DNA of 64,000 bases from Ustulina deusta (taxonomy: Eukaryota > Ascomycota > Sordariomycetes > Xylariales > Xylariaceae): positions 558,001-622,000 of the forward strand of contig JAJNNX010000010.1 in assembly GCA_023159155.1 (NCBI GenBank), given 5' to 3'. The translations under genes were made by a program, and so were the position numbers. Under the pieces are notes generated by a model. That model did no database searches. It worked only from the letters and a program-made list of their open reading frames with translations, and had not been told where the DNA came from. Shown one piece after another: positions 12,037 through 23,037 of the stretch (position 1 is the first letter of the stretch; every line of letters starts with the position of its first letter).

Positions 12037-12201
12037 ATGGCTGCCTTCTCTCTCTCTTCTTGCCCTGAGACCCTGAGCTTCGGCCGAAGTGGTTACAACA
12101 AAGACGGTGACAACGAGGATGGCAAGCGCTGCTTTGGTCGCAGTGGCTACAACAAGGATGGTGATGACGAAAGCGACAAGGGCCGCAGCGGATACAACTA
12201 A
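12037..12201 (+). CDS. 54-aa repeat peptide with GRSGYN units, family not recognised
   Basis: Intronless 54-codon ORF. A short hydrophobic/Ser start (MAAFSLSSCPETLSF) is followed by three units beginning GRSGYN. Unit 1 is GRSGYNKDGDNEDGKRCF, unit 2 is GRSGYNKDGDDESDK, and the third is cut to GRSGYN immediately before TAA. The repeat exists in protein and DNA; synonymous differences (GGTTAC, GGCTAC, GGATAC) between copies suggest selection on the peptide. It has two Cys, one KR dibasic pair and no convincing signal peptide. The ATG context CGCAATGG is good. Upstream lie a TATA box and a CAA/CT-rich leader. The gene is convergent with MSS1. I do not recognise the family. It could be a processed multi-copy peptide precursor, a small acidic stress or conidiation protein, or less likely a chance ORF. 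Confidence 0.6.
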   Translation: MAAFSLSSCPETLSFGRSGYNKDGDNEDGKRCFGRSGYNKDGDDESDKGRSGYN

Positions 12202-12554
12202 GATCCCGCGGCGGCTGGATGAGAAGTCGGCTCCTTCCGGAGAGGAACCGGCTCTCATCACTCAATTTCTTTATTCACATTGATACCAACACCACACCTT
12301 CACTTCGATTCCCTTTGTGTCTGCATCGCCTGGGCGCTGGAACAAAACTCGAGCATTTACGACGGCTGTACGAGTACGACTGTACGATTATCGGGGATTC
12401 ATTATAGAATAAGATTTGCGCCGGCAACGGAACAACTTGTATGATTAGCATTGCATTGGGTATAGACATTGGTTGGGCTTGGGTCACCGGGGAGTTTACT
12501 ACCAGGGCATCGGAGCATATTGTACAGTTATTTACACATTTGGGTTGAATCGAT
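12202..12554. other. Convergent 3' region between the 54-aa ORF and MSS1
   Basis: 353 bp that must hold both 3' UTRs. No further gene is seen. Confidence 0.5.
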
Positions 12555-14419
12555 TTATTTGCCTACACAGAACCTAGATCTTCGTTAGACATGCAGACGC
12601 GAGCTAGAAGGAAGAACAACCTACTTCTCGAAGATAACGCCAAGGATCTCCTCAACATCACCAGCCTCACCACGACCTGTAATTCGCCCGAGACAACTAG
12701 CTGCGTAGCGAAGGTGTTCAGCAGCCATAGTAAGGTCGATGTCGCGGGCAGCCACGCCATCTGCCTCATCCACATCCTCCGTAACCTCGACGTATTCCTC
12801 CAGGCTATTTCGGCATTGCACGAGAAGCTGTCTCTGGCGCTCCGTGACACCATGGAGGTCTTGTAAACTCGTAGGCAGCGAAGTCATATTTTGGAACGCC
12901 GAGATTAATCGATCCGCCACGAGGCGTATTCCGCCGGGATCTTGCTGGTCAGAACTTTGATTTCGCGCCTCTTTGCACGAGATGAGTGTGGGGACGATAT
13001 CTTCCAAGCCGGGTATCTTTTTCAGCACTTCCTCCCGAAAACCGCGGATGAGCGGGCCAAGATCCGCTTCGGGAACCGCGTCAATCTTGTTCACTAGCAC
13101 CAGATGCTGTTGACAGGCGGCTGCGAGTTTTAGCGTCTCAATGTCATAGCGGATCTCGTAGCCCCCGCCACCTACCGTGCTCGCCTCCACAGAGGCGAGA
13201 ACGATGATGACATCAGCTTGTGCTGCCCTAGTCCTTGCGCGCCGGATTCCTTCCTCCTCGACAGCCCCAATGCTTATCTCGGAGCGAGTGGCGTCATCGA
13301 CGGCGCCGCTCGTGGTGGCCGTTCTGAACCCGGCGGTGTCAGCGAAGGTGCACAGATAGCCTCGAATGTCCAGATTAGCCTCGATAATATCACGCGTGGT
13401 GCCAGACTCCCCTGAGACAATTGAGGCTTCTCGGCCAACAACTTGATTCATAAATGAGCTTTTGCCTGCGTTTGGTGGACCCAAGAGCGCTACTTGGATG
13501 CCCTTACGGAGAAGTTCAGTCCGTTGGCCAGCCATCTCATGGATTTTGATGCCTGTGAGAATATCGTTGACCCGCTGGCTCACACCAGCGACAAGGGAAG
13601 CGGGCGATTCATCAAAGTGCTGATCTTCCTGGAAATCAATGAGTGCTTCCATCTCGGCTCGCGCTTCCAATAATTTGCGGCGCCAATCTTCATACGTGCG
13701 GCCTAAGGATCCCGAGCTGCCTCGAACAGCCGCGCGTCGTTGTTGCTCCGTTTCAGCCGCAAGCGTTTCGCTCAACGCCTCAACTTGAGCTAGGTCGAGC
13801 CTGTCATTCATGAACGCTCGTTTCGTGAATTCCCCGGGTTCCGCATAACGAATATGCCCGTCGCCAGTGCACCTTGGTATTGCTGACAAGACAGCCTTGA
13901 CAGTAGCACTGCCTCCGTGCACATGAAACTCTAACACATCTTCGCCCGTGACAGTTTGCGGCCCCGGGAAATACAGAACCAGGGCAGCGGAATCAAGAAT
14001 CTCGGATCCTTGTGTGCCGGGAAGAAATAGCGTCCTTACAGTGGCATAGCGAGGTATAGGCGCCTTCTTATTGGGGCACAGTCCGTGATAAATCTCGAGA
14101 GCAGTTTCAGCCGCCTAGTTGCTAGACAGGGCCAATCGTTGCTTACTTGTATACAGGAAGGGCCAGAAATACGAATCACAGCTATGCCGGCTTTGCCATC
14201 GGCTGACGATAGGGCGTATATTGTGTCATGATAGGATCCGTATGTAGATGTAACCTGCGGCGGCGTACAGAACGTAGACCATTTCCGACAAGTTGGAAAT
14301 GGGCCAAGGGGCCTATATAATGGAGGTACGATAAAACTCCATGCTTTTTCTGTGGCGGCCCTCCGGCGACTTAGACACAGTGTTTGGGCGAGCACACGTC
14401 TAGTTGCTATACGATGCAT
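12555..14419 (-). CDS. MSS1: Mitochondrial tRNA-modification GTPase (MnmE/TrmE family)
   Basis: Partner of Mto1/GidA in adding the carboxymethylaminomethyl group to wobble U34 of mitochondrial tRNAs. Three exons (minus): 14419-14147, 14093-12625 and 12573-12555, giving 586 aa. Intron 1 is 53 nt; a 32-nt alternative acceptor is too short. Intron 2 is 51 nt with a TCTAAC branch. The N-terminus is Arg-rich and Ser-containing with few acids, as in a mitochondrial presequence. The TrmE N-domain has DTIYALSS and GEDVLEFHVHGGS. The G domain has P-loop GPPNAGKSS (about 296-304), GTTRD (about 322), DTAG (about 343) and NKID (about 426). The 19-nt last exon supplies the C-terminal FCVGK with the family's catalytic Cys; without splicing the protein ends prematurely at FEK. 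It is divergent from MAK16. Confidence 0.95.
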
Positions 14420-14948
14420 AGATTGGGGGTTTTCAATGCCGCAAAGATCGTGATGAAAGCAGGTAAAGAAATAAGGGATAGGCTAAGATGGGTATAAAAC
14501 GATATCAAACAAGGCTGATGAGGTAAGAGAGAGGATACAGGGCCCGAGGAATGGAAGCAGCCGAGTACAACGTTGTATTTGATTGGCTGGGCTGGAACGG
14601 CAAGGACCCAGGGATTCCAGTGGCTGTCCAATTAATACAGTGGCTCGCCTGGTCTGTGGGGCCGGGACCCTTTTGGTGCATCCAGGCTAATTTTTTTTCT
14701 CCAGGTTGATCTGGCTCAAACCTACATATGATATCTCAAAGCATTAATTGGTATTCCCGCCATTGCTCTTCTCCCCGAGGTGCACTTGGTCTTAGCTCCG
14801 GATCTCTTTAGTAACCGTGCTAGTTCGGAAACAGACCTGCAAAAGATACGAAGTCCTTATCTTGCCTGTTGCGCATCGGTCGCCGCATGGTTCATCATCC
14901 GCCACCTAGTTTTCAGCTTTCGTCAATTTCGCCAACCCCGTCGTCACG
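14420..14948. promoter_or_regulatory. Divergent promoter region between MSS1 and MAK16
   Basis: 529 bp between two divergent start codons. No additional gene or strong motif was seen. Confidence 0.4.
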
Positions 14949-16529
14949 ATGAGCGACGAAATTATTTGGCAAGTCATGTAAGTTGCATACTCTCATGATA
15001 CTGACCTCTCTCCCCTTCTTGATTTGTGGCGCACAGGCTTCTTTATAAATACGTGACCGACTATGAGCAGGAGCTCCTTTATTTTGAGTAAACATTTGCT
15101 GACCCCGACTCTAGTGATAAGCAGTTCTGCTCTTACAAGGTCAAAGCGACCCGTGAGAGAACGTTCTGTCGAAATGAGTGAGCTCCCTTGACTAGAGTCG
15201 CCATGATAGCGCACCATCTGACTACGGTAGAATGAATATCTCTGGATTCTGCAGCAGAACCAGCTGCCCCCTTGCCAACAGGTAGAGTCTCCTTCGTCTT
15301 CCCCAAGCAGCATACGTCTTCGTCTATCGATCCTTGTAGAAAGCAAGGATAACCGCTAAATCTCGAGCAGTCGTTATGCCACGATACGCCCACATCCAGA
15401 TCCCGTGAAGGCGATCAATTACTTGTACATTAAGACTCCGGAGAGGGCGTGAGTAACACCTAAAGCCATATCTGCCCCTTTTGCCTCGTTACGCGGAAGA
15501 ATCTCTTTCGATTTGCACCTAATATTTAAAGAGCTCTATCTGTTTTGAAACCAGTGTACTTTTTTCTTTCTAGAGGCTGATTCTAAATCCTGCAGACATC
15601 TGCCCTCGAAGCTATGGCAGAAAATCAAACTTTCACAAAATTATCAACAAGCTCTCGCGCAAATCGAGGAGCATCTGAAATACTGGCCACAGTATATGAT
15701 CCATAGGTATATACTCTACGTCCTTCTTCCCAGTGACGCCCCCTCCCCCTTCTCTCTCAGAGGCTACCTCTTATCAAAACAAACCCATTTTCGGGCAGAT
15801 TCTCACCTCTGAAAGGGGGGCAAAGACTCCCGTTGCCTTGATGGTTATCGTCACTGACGTTTTAATAGAGCTAAGCAGCGCCTTACTCGGCTGCAACAAG
15901 TCAGCATCCGCATGAGACGACTAGCTAAAGAAGAGGCTAGACTTGGTGAGAAGCTTGTTCCCAAGTTAGCTCCGAAGGTCCGTAGACGTGAGGATACCAG
16001 AGAAAGAAAGGCAGAAGCTGCGGCCAAGCTTGAACGTGCCATTGAGAGGGAGCTGCTTGGGCGCCTACGCGAAGGCGCCTACGGAGACCAACCTTTGAAT
16101 GTTAGCGAGCAGATATGGAAGAAGGTTCTGAATGCTATGGAGCGCGAAGGAGAAGCGACTAGAGACAAAGATCTTGACACTGGAATCGAAGACGAGGAAG
16201 AGGATGAAAGAGAAGAGGAATACGAGATGGAAGATGAAGAGGAAGACGGCGCAGTGGAGTACGTTTCCGATTTTGAAGAAAGCGAAGATGATCTGGATGA
16301 TCTCCAAGACTGGCTAGGAAGTGATGAATCCGGAGAGGAAGAGTCCGAGACGGGCGAGAGCGACGACGAGAGTGAGGATGAATCGGCGAAGAAGAAAACA
16401 CTGGCCACAGGTGACAAGAGGAAGAGGGCTCGAACTGCTCGAACCACGCCGAAGAAAATGCCTCGGCGAAGACTGGAGATTGAGCATGAGCACGAGGTTG
16501 AACACCAGAGGCCTGAGCTTGCTTTCTAA
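14949..16529 (+). CDS. MAK16: Nucleolar 60S ribosome biogenesis protein Mak16
   Basis: Required for 66S pre-ribosome maturation. Six exons: 14949-14977, 15115-15177, 15231-15281, 15371-15448, 15596-15706 and 15869-16529, giving 330 aa. Every junction keeps phase 2, and branch-like sequences precede the acceptors. The spliced protein begins MSDEIIWQVIDKQFCSYK. The Cys-rich segment [38 protein letters not shown] and the KLWQKIKLSQNY helix follow. Then come the Mak16 core PKVRRREDTRERKAEAAAKLE and the GAYGDQPLNVSEQIWKK block. The C-terminus has an Asp/Glu-rich stretch (about 215-290) and a basic tail typical of nucleolar proteins. EMN replaces the usual EYN in the Cys-rich segment. Only exon 6 is visible as a long ORF. 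Confidence 0.95.
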
Positions 16530-17282
16530 CGTTCTGTTTGAGAACTTCATGGCAGGCACGGTCAGGTTCTTCTTGATACCCCTTGGGCACATACTCGGAC
16601 AGCTTAGAGCTGGGAACATGCACTTTACTTGCTACACAACAGCATTTATCTCGTACCCCCTAAAAATAGAAGACTGATGAAGCAATCGAGATATTTGTCG
16701 TGGTATCAATGTAATTCTAATATATGTGCGACTTGCTAACCTACATCATCCCGACTTGACTTAGGGAGTGTGAATCCTCCTTAGGTGAGATACCTACTTA
16801 CACATTGTTTTAACCTAAATTAATCCATCAGACTATACCTATAGGTTAAGTATCTACCAGAAGCGGTAGGTAGGGGAGGCATATACCCCACATCTTCAAA
16901 TTACTGGGGCTGAAATGAGGTATCGGTATGGTACCTGTAGGTACACTTTAATGCTACTAGGTATCATTGGGCTCCAACTAGTGTACTACCTACCAACTCC
17001 GCTGGCACACTTGCAGCCTTTAGCCTTTACCTCACCTGAGACAAAACGCAAAACACACGAAACCCCACAAAACACAAAACACCAATGTCCCTCTCACCGA
17101 GTTACCAGACTCCTCCCCTGGCCAAGCTTCTCATCTCCCAAACCATCCGAGTCACGGTTTCTCAACCATACTATCAGTTAGACATAACTTTAATTTCTAC
17201 GCACCTACCCAACCCGTGATCGACTTCTTGAAAACCAGGTTCTTGCGAACGGTTGCGTTGATACCTAGCCATCAGCGGCACC
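16530..17282. other. Intergenic MAK16-MSO1, AT-rich with TACCTA motifs
   Basis: 750 bp with the MAK16 3' region and the MSO1 promoter. Several TACCTA/GGTAGG words lie at about 16790-16945. No gene is seen. Confidence 0.45.
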
Positions 17283-18122
17283 ATGTCTGGCTGGTACAGC
17301 AACATCGTCGGTGCTACTACGTCTAAAATATCCAATCTCCAGCGATCGTATTTCGGCGGCGAAGCTGATGGCGATACCGAAGACGATACGCATGTTTGCA
17401 GAGTGCTCCGTTCGTACTACACCGAGAAGGGCAGACCGTTCCCCGGATGGCTACCGCCAGACCCCAAGGCACCGCCACCTGCCACCGCCGTCTACTCGCA
17501 ACCGTCGCAAGTAGGCTCACGATATGGGGGACTTGGCCAACAACAACCAGGTGGCAGTCTGAGCTCACTATGGGATAACAGTCCTGTGTCGCAACCGCAA
17601 GAAGCACAGAGTCTACGGAGAGGTAGAGGGGTACCTCCCATGCGAAATAGCGACGCTAGGGACAGTCCATTTCGCAACTCAGACCCTATGGCAGGTAATG
17701 GGCGAGATGATGCACAAGCACGGCCGTTACCGTCGCAACGGGTTGGGAGCTACCAGACCCAAGGGAGTTTTAGTAGTGCTCCAACACCACCAGGAGGCTC
17801 GAGTGGAGGCTCGGCGCAAGACCGACTGAAACAACGCTTATTTGGAGGCTCTAGAACAGCAAGCCCGGCAGCTGGTGGCCCCTTCAACCCACCACCACCA
17901 AGGGGAAGAGGAAATGGCTCAGGCGATTACGAGGATAGGTTTGCGCCTGGCGGCATGTACGATGCTGGGTCGAGCCGAGGCGGAAGTGGAGGTGATAAAC
18001 CTTATATGGGTTCGAACTCTCCTTGGTCAAATAATGAGCCCGACCCTTCAAATTCTGGAGGGGGAGGGCGACCTGGAGGCAGACGACCTGTTGGTCTTCC
18101 TAGTGGCCCACGGATGCGGTGA
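17283..18122 (+). CDS. MSO1: Sec1-binding exocytic protein Mso1
   Basis: Binds the Sec1 (SM-family) protein and assists SNARE-mediated fusion of secretory vesicles at the plasma membrane. Intronless 279 aa. The first 65 residues are the Mso1 Sec1-binding domain: WYSNIVGATTSKIS (4-17), SYFGGEADGDTEDDTHVCRVL, then YYTEKGRPFPGWLPPDPKAP. The rest is Gly/Pro/Ser/Arg-rich and looks disordered, as in other filamentous fungi; only the N-terminal domain is conserved. The ATG at 17283 sits two residues before the domain. Confidence 0.92.
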   Translation: MSGWYSNIVGATTSKISNLQRSYFGGEADGDTEDDTHVCRVLRSYYTEKGRPFPGWLPPDPKAPPPATAVYSQPSQVGSRYGGLGQQQPGGSLSSLWDNSPVSQPQEAQSLRRGRGVPPMRNSDARDSPFRNSDPMAGNGRDDAQARPLPSQRVGSYQTQGSFSSAPTPPGGSSGGSAQDRLKQRLFGGSRTASPAAGGPFNPPPPRGRGNGSGDYEDRFAPGGMYDAGSSRGGSGGDKPYMGSNSPWSNNEPDPSNSGGGGRPGGRRPVGLPSGPRMR

Positions 18123-19003
18123 TACTTTGGACATCGACGTCATGGCACTGAGGAGCCGGCTGACTTCTCAGGATGCGTTGCAATTCATTGATTAGCAAGT
18201 TGAGACGCATGAGATTCTCCTAACCGACTCTCTCTACTGGGTTTAAACGAACTTGGGGTGGCAGTGCTAGACATGGATGGGTCTTCAGGATTATATTCGG
18301 ACAACCCAGTGCTTCAATGTTCGTTTGCCAACAGCAGTAAATGGCGCGCTTCTCAGCGACTTCGGCTGAGGTATTTGCTCCGACAGTTGGCTTACTGGTT
18401 TTCAGGATGCTTGTGCTGTGTCTAGGAAACTCCCCACAGCTACCTAATACCAAGGCCAATGCTAATACGGGAACATGTATTTACGAAGCTATGATAATCG
18501 TCATTGGTTTTGAGTGTTGCCTAGTCTAGATTGCGCGTCTTTCCGGGACTGTGGATTAAAAGACCCATTTGTACAAATGGCGAATGCTCGGGCATGGAGT
18601 TTTACTGCCCGCCACATGACACCCGCATGTGTACTTCGACATGGATGAGCTGATGGGACGCGCTATCCCTACACACCAATGCCCCTAAGCTACCTAACCT
18701 AGGACTAGTACGTACCTAGGTAGGTATTGACCCCTACAAGCCCCAGGCAGCCCACTACAGCTACCTAAACCTGGGTAGTTGCGGGGCTTTGAGCGCGCTC
18801 TATCTTGAATAAAAAGAGTTGCTCACCCGAACCTATACGGCTTCCTGCTCACATGCTTTCTAGCCTCACCTGACCTACCGAGCGCCAAATAGGAAAAGGT
18901 CCTCCGAACCTCACCTCTCGCCGCTACACGCCCTTCCGTCAGATAGCGTCGTCCTGCGAGCTCTCTCTAAACCTCAGCGTAATCATAACCGCTCTACCCC
19001 GCG
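18123..19003. other. Intergenic MSO1-GYP7
   Basis: 880 bp, including a CCTAGGTAGG-type motif near 18709-18726 and CT-rich sequence before the GYP7 start. Nothing else is supportable. Confidence 0.45.
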
Positions 19004-21583
19004 ATGACATCAGATCCGCCGCGAGGGCGAGCTGGCTCTCCAACAGGCAGCTTTTACGCCATGAGCGACGACGAAGAGGGCGAATACAATACCATCACCC
19101 ACACCGAGACAGGCCGCGGAGTCAAGTTGTTGTACTCCAAGAGCAAGGTGTATATCCACCCGACACCGTCGGCCAAAGACAACATTCCCGGTTACGTCGC
19201 TCTATTGCAGCAGAAAGGTGTCTCCGACGAGCGACCGACTTCTTCTTCGTCACACACCTCCCGCTCGCCGGCATCATCGGACCTCCTACTAGCTTGGCTG
19301 CCTGAGTCTTCTCTGGGCGACGCTGCTAGCATCTATGTCAAAGTCGACCTGACCGACGGTGACTCTCCCCCCAAACAGACCTTTCTAGTGCCATCGCCTC
19401 CGACCGTTACGACTCACCGTGGTTCGGTCGGCCACTATGCATTTGCTATACCTGTCAGCGCCATATACTCTCTCCTCGTACGGCCACCCAGCCTGGGATG
19501 GTGGTTTGGCTCTGTTGTGATAAATACAAGGGCCGGAGATAGCTTCCCTGCACTCTTCTTCCACGACAGTGAATGTCAGTCCACCATATTACAAAAGAAA
19601 AAGCTAGCGAGAGAGAGCTTCGACCCCTTCGGCGAAAATGGCCAGGTATTTTGGGGAGGGGACGAGGTACTGCGTTGGCTGAGGCGTTATGCTCGTATCG
19701 AGAGGAGCGGGGCGGAGCCAAACATCTACCTAGTCGAACCGAGCAAGGAAGATGTTGAAGGGTTCGGTGGGAAGGTGAATTCTAGTACCCTGACCCAGGT
19801 TGGTCGGCGCGATAGTTCACGTGGCATGTCGGTCCAGGGAGCCGCGGGAGCTTCACCTGCAGGGCCAAGCGGACAGACGCACGACGGTGGCATGGATCCA
19901 GTGATGAAGTTCGTCAAGGAAACTGGCTGGAACATCATGGAGAAGTTTAGTAAAGTCACGACGTTTACTCGGAAGACAGCGCAAGAGATTATGGATAATC
20001 CGAAAATACCTCCGCAGGTTCGAAGATTGATGGGGAATCCTGAGGTCCAGAACATCCAGAGTGAATTTGACAGCGCTAGGATATATCTCGCACGATGGGC
20101 TATGGGAATTGCAGAACAAAGCGAGAGAGAGCGGACACAGAGGATATGGACTGCAAGGGATGTCATGGACTTGGAGGACACAGATGTGGGTGAGTTTGAG
20201 TTGCTGGAAACGAGTTCCATGTCTCTTGAAGACAGGAGGATTCGCGTGACTCTTAAGGAATGGAATAACTTCTTCGATGAGCATACAGGCAGACTTTCAA
20301 TGACGATCGATGAAGTCAAGGAGCGCATATTTCACGGGGGCTTAGATCCAGATGATGGGGTCCGCAAAGAGGCTTGGCTCTTTCTACTGGGAGTCTATGA
20401 CTGGTATAGCACGTACGAGGAACGGAGAGCCCAGCTAGCATCATTAAGAGACGAATACGTGAAACTCAAGGCATCGTGGTGGGAGAGGCTTGTTGACCTC
20501 GGTGGTGAAGGTGAAGAAGGAGAATGGTGGAGGGAACAGAGAGGAAGAATTGGTACGTTTCAATCGTGGCTTGCTCCATGCCCTAACATATCAGTATACT
20601 TACTACTACTGCTGCTATTTCTAGAGAAAGACGTGCATCGAACTGACCGCATGGTGCCCATATTTGCCGGCGAAGACACCCCTCATCCGGACCCAAATTC
20701 TCCCTTCGCTTCCGTGGGGACCAATGTCCACATGGAGCAGTTGAAAGACATGCTCCTCACATACAACGAGTATAACAAAGATCTAGGCTATGTCCAGGGT
20801 ATGTCTGATCTGCTTGCACCGATATATGCAGTCATGCAGGATGATGCTATTGCTTTCTGGGGTTTTCAACATTTCATGGATCGCATGGAAAGGAATTTTC
20901 TTCGAGATCAGTCTGGCATGCGAAACCAACTTCTCACCCTCGATCATCTGGTACAGTTTATGGATCCGAAACTGTATGCTCATCTTCAAAAAGCCGACAG
21001 CACAAATTTCTTCTTTTTCTTCCGTATGCTTCTAGTGTGGTACAAGCGAGAGTTTAAGTGGATGGACACCCTACACCTGTGGGAGGTCCTTTGGACCGAT
21101 TACCTGAGCAGCAGTTTTCACCTTTTCATTGCCCTGGCAATTCTCGACAAACACCGTGATGTAATTATGACTCATCTACAACATTTTGATGAGGTACTCA
21201 AGTATAGTATGTTCCAGCCCTCTCATTTCATTCGTCATAGCAAGATATCCATCGCTTACGTTTTACTAGTGAACGAACTCTCCGAAACCATTGATCTTGA
21301 ATCTACCTTGGTCCGTGCCGAGTATTTGTTCCGCCGATTCCAACGGCTCATCGAAGCTATCGACAAGAAGCAAAACTTTCCAGCGCCACGAATGCGCCCG
21401 AAACCAAGTCAAACACCTGCACAGTCTAGCTCTAGTTCTCCATCTCAACAAGAAAATGGGAAAACTCCGGAGCAACCGAATAAAAAAACTATCAGCCCTG
21501 AGCTTAGAAAACTTTTGAGTAAGAACGTCGAAATCGTCCCCAGAAAAGTGGCACATAAACATGCCGATGGCTTTGCTACTTAG
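19004..21583 (+). CDS. GYP7: Rab GTPase-activating protein Gyp7 (TBC domain)
   Basis: Stimulates GTP hydrolysis on Rab7/Ypt7-type GTPases in endosome-vacuole traffic. The N-terminal 400 residues form the fungal Gyp7 extension with a lipid-binding-like fold (KLLYSKSKVYIHPT...) and the helical block RLMGNPEVQ. The TBC domain spans about 420-735. It holds both catalytic fingers: Arg in IEKDVHRTDR (about 515-524) and Gln in GYVQGMSDL (about 571). The sequence reads open through 20553-20624, but that stretch has a GTACGT donor, a CTAAC branch and a TAG acceptor, and its translation breaks the RGRIEKDVHR motif. It is therefore a 72-nt in-frame intron, giving 835 aa from exons 19004-20552 and 20625-21583. 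The tail is Ser/Pro-rich. Confidence 0.95.
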   Translation: MTSDPPRGRAGSPTGSFYAMSDDEEGEYNTITHTETGRGVKLLYSKSKVYIHPTPSAKDNIPGYVALLQQKGVSDERPTSSSSHTSRSPASSDLLLAWLPESSLGDAASIYVKVDLTDGDSPPKQTFLVPSPPTVTTHRGSVGHYAFAIPVSAIYSLLVRPPSLGWWFGSVVINTRAGDSFPALFFHDSECQSTILQKKKLARESFDPFGENGQVFWGGDEVLRWLRRYARIERSGAEPNIYLVEPSKEDVEGFGGKVNSSTLTQVGRRDSSRGMSVQGAAGASPAGPSGQTHDGGMDPVMKFVKETGWNIMEKFSKVTTFTRKTAQEIMDNPKIPPQVRRLMGNPEVQNIQSEFDSARIYLARWAMGIAEQSERERTQRIWTARDVMDLEDTDVGEFELLETSSMSLEDRRIRVTLKEWNNFFDEHTGRLSMTIDEVKERIFHGGLDPDDGVRKEAWLFLLGVYDWYSTYEERRAQLASLRDEYVKLKASWWERLVDLGGEGEEGEWWREQRGRIGTFQSWLAPCPNISVYLLLLLLFLEKDVHRTDRMVPIFAGEDTPHPDPNSPFASVGTNVHMEQLKDMLLTYNEYNKDLGYVQGMSDLLAPIYAVMQDDAIAFWGFQHFMDRMERNFLRDQSGMRNQLLTLDHLVQFMDPKLYAHLQKADSTNFFFFFRMLLVWYKREFKWMDTLHLWEVLWTDYLSSSFHLFIALAILDKHRDVIMTHLQHFDEVLKYSMFQPSHFIRHSKISIAYVLLVNELSETIDLESTLVRAEYLFRRFQRLIEAIDKKQNFPAPRMRPKPSQTPAQSSSSSPSQQENGKTPEQPNKKTISPELRKLLSKNVEIVPRKVAHKHADGFAT

Positions 21584-22396
21584 TTGCAAGTCTTGGTCGA
21601 TTTATATGCTACGAGCTAAACATTTTGATGCATATTCTTATTCAGGCTGAATTACGAGGTTGGCTACCTGCCTGAAAAAAATACATAGGGAACGCGGGTC
21701 CTATATTTGAGGAGAACTAAACATTAAAAGCGATACAGCGTTTAGGGCTCTATGGCTAGCACATAATATGGACTGGCTTTGCACTTTCATGGGTGTTGCT
21801 AAAATACAGCATGGTTAAGATTTCGATTCTCGCGGGTTTTTAGCGTTGTTTCTCTAGTGTGTGAAATTCCGCGACCTTAGATGACCGACCTGGGGCTTGG
21901 CGGAAAATTAAGACAGGATGCTGAAAAGCAGACTATGGAGTTCAGACACTACCTATAACCCTCTCATGCAGGCTGTCCTAATCTATGATGTGCAGGTTAT
22001 TTGTACTGGAGGTTACCTCCAATATATATATGGTAAAACCTCAGTGTTATAGGAAGAACCCTAGGTAGATATATGAAAGTGTGAAGACAAGCAAGAAACC
22101 CGTTTCTGGTTTGGTCAGAATGCCGCCCATCTACCCGACATACTAAAGTCAAGCAGTCAATGCAGTGGAACAGGGGGGAACAAGAGAGAAAGTTATGCCT
22201 ATTAAATTCGAAATCGCGTCCGCTTGGTGTGAATTCCCATCGCATGCAAGATATGGTACATGGTAACGCAACAAACTGCCGGCCTCGACTCCATACCCCC
22301 TGAGCCCATCCTTCCCTCAAGCCCGATCCTCCAAGACAACGTAATTCCATTGTAGTTTTCCCGCTTCCAGACGAATAAGTTCATATGCGTGGATTA
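21584..22396. other. Convergent 3' region GYP7-VPS55
   Basis: 813 bp of AT-leaning sequence with both 3' UTRs. No gene was seen. Confidence 0.45.
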
Positions 22397-23037
22397 TTAA
22401 AATTCTTGATCATCTTGGAATGACATGCCGAAGCTGATGATGGTCCCGTAGATCAGCAAGCCCCCAACGATGCACATGATCATTGCCGGCACTTCGATTA
22501 TATTAGAGTGCGCGAGGACGACGGGTAGAGCTGTAACAGAGCAAGTGTTAGTAAATATTTCATCCAAGCCAGTTGCGAGTGAGTGCCCCTTGTAGTCACC
22601 AAATAGGCTAACCCCCCCCTCTCCTTCTCCAGCCTGTCACACCACAAGTCGTCTGTCCACCGCCTTCCTTTCCCTGAGCTCTCCGGCAGAGCTGAAGATA
22701 TCGATACAGTCCGACACCCACCCCCCTCCCCCAAAAAGCCCGAGAGAGGACGCGATGTGACGATGATGATAGAATACGTACCAATTCCCATGATGACCAA
22801 GAAACCAGTGCAGAAGCGGCCGAGGTCGAGGACGGCATTTCCGGAACTCTCGACGAAATCGTCCGGGTTAGCGCAGCGACCACAGATCCAGTTTGGTAGC
22901 GGCGCCAGCACATAGGTGCCCACGACTAGCAACGGGTAGTACTCCTTGAATAGCGCGCACGACAGGATCACCAGCAGGAAGCCGACGGCCAGCACGAACG
23001 ATAGCGCGATTATGGTCTTGAGCCCCGCGGACGACAT
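22397..23037 (-). CDS. VPS55: Vacuolar sorting protein Vps55 (OB-RGRP family)
   Basis: Late-endosomal membrane protein that, with Vps68, promotes endosome-to-vacuole transport. Two exons on the minus strand, 23037-22782 and 22530-22397, give 129 aa. The 251-nt intron has a GTACGT donor and a textbook ACTAAC branch 15-20 nt before its CAG. Four transmembrane helices are evident: LKTIIALSFVLAVGFLLVIL, YYPLLVVGTYVLAPLPNWIC, the helix around GFLVIMGIALPVVLAH and the last around MIMCIVGGLLIYGTII. The family signature PNWICGRCANPDDFVESSGN is present. The protein ends SFGMSFQDDQEF. Reading through the intron would destroy the third helix. Confidence 0.95.

Noticed and set aside
12037..14419. RiPP gene cluster around the 54-aa repeat ORF
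   Set aside because: Neighbours are MSS1 and MAK16, both housekeeping; no DUF3328, methyltransferase, peptidase or transporter gene is adjacent.
16079..16623. Minus-strand Ser-rich frames opposite MAK16
   Set aside because: Antisense translation of the Asp/Glu-rich MAK16 tail; no independent evidence.
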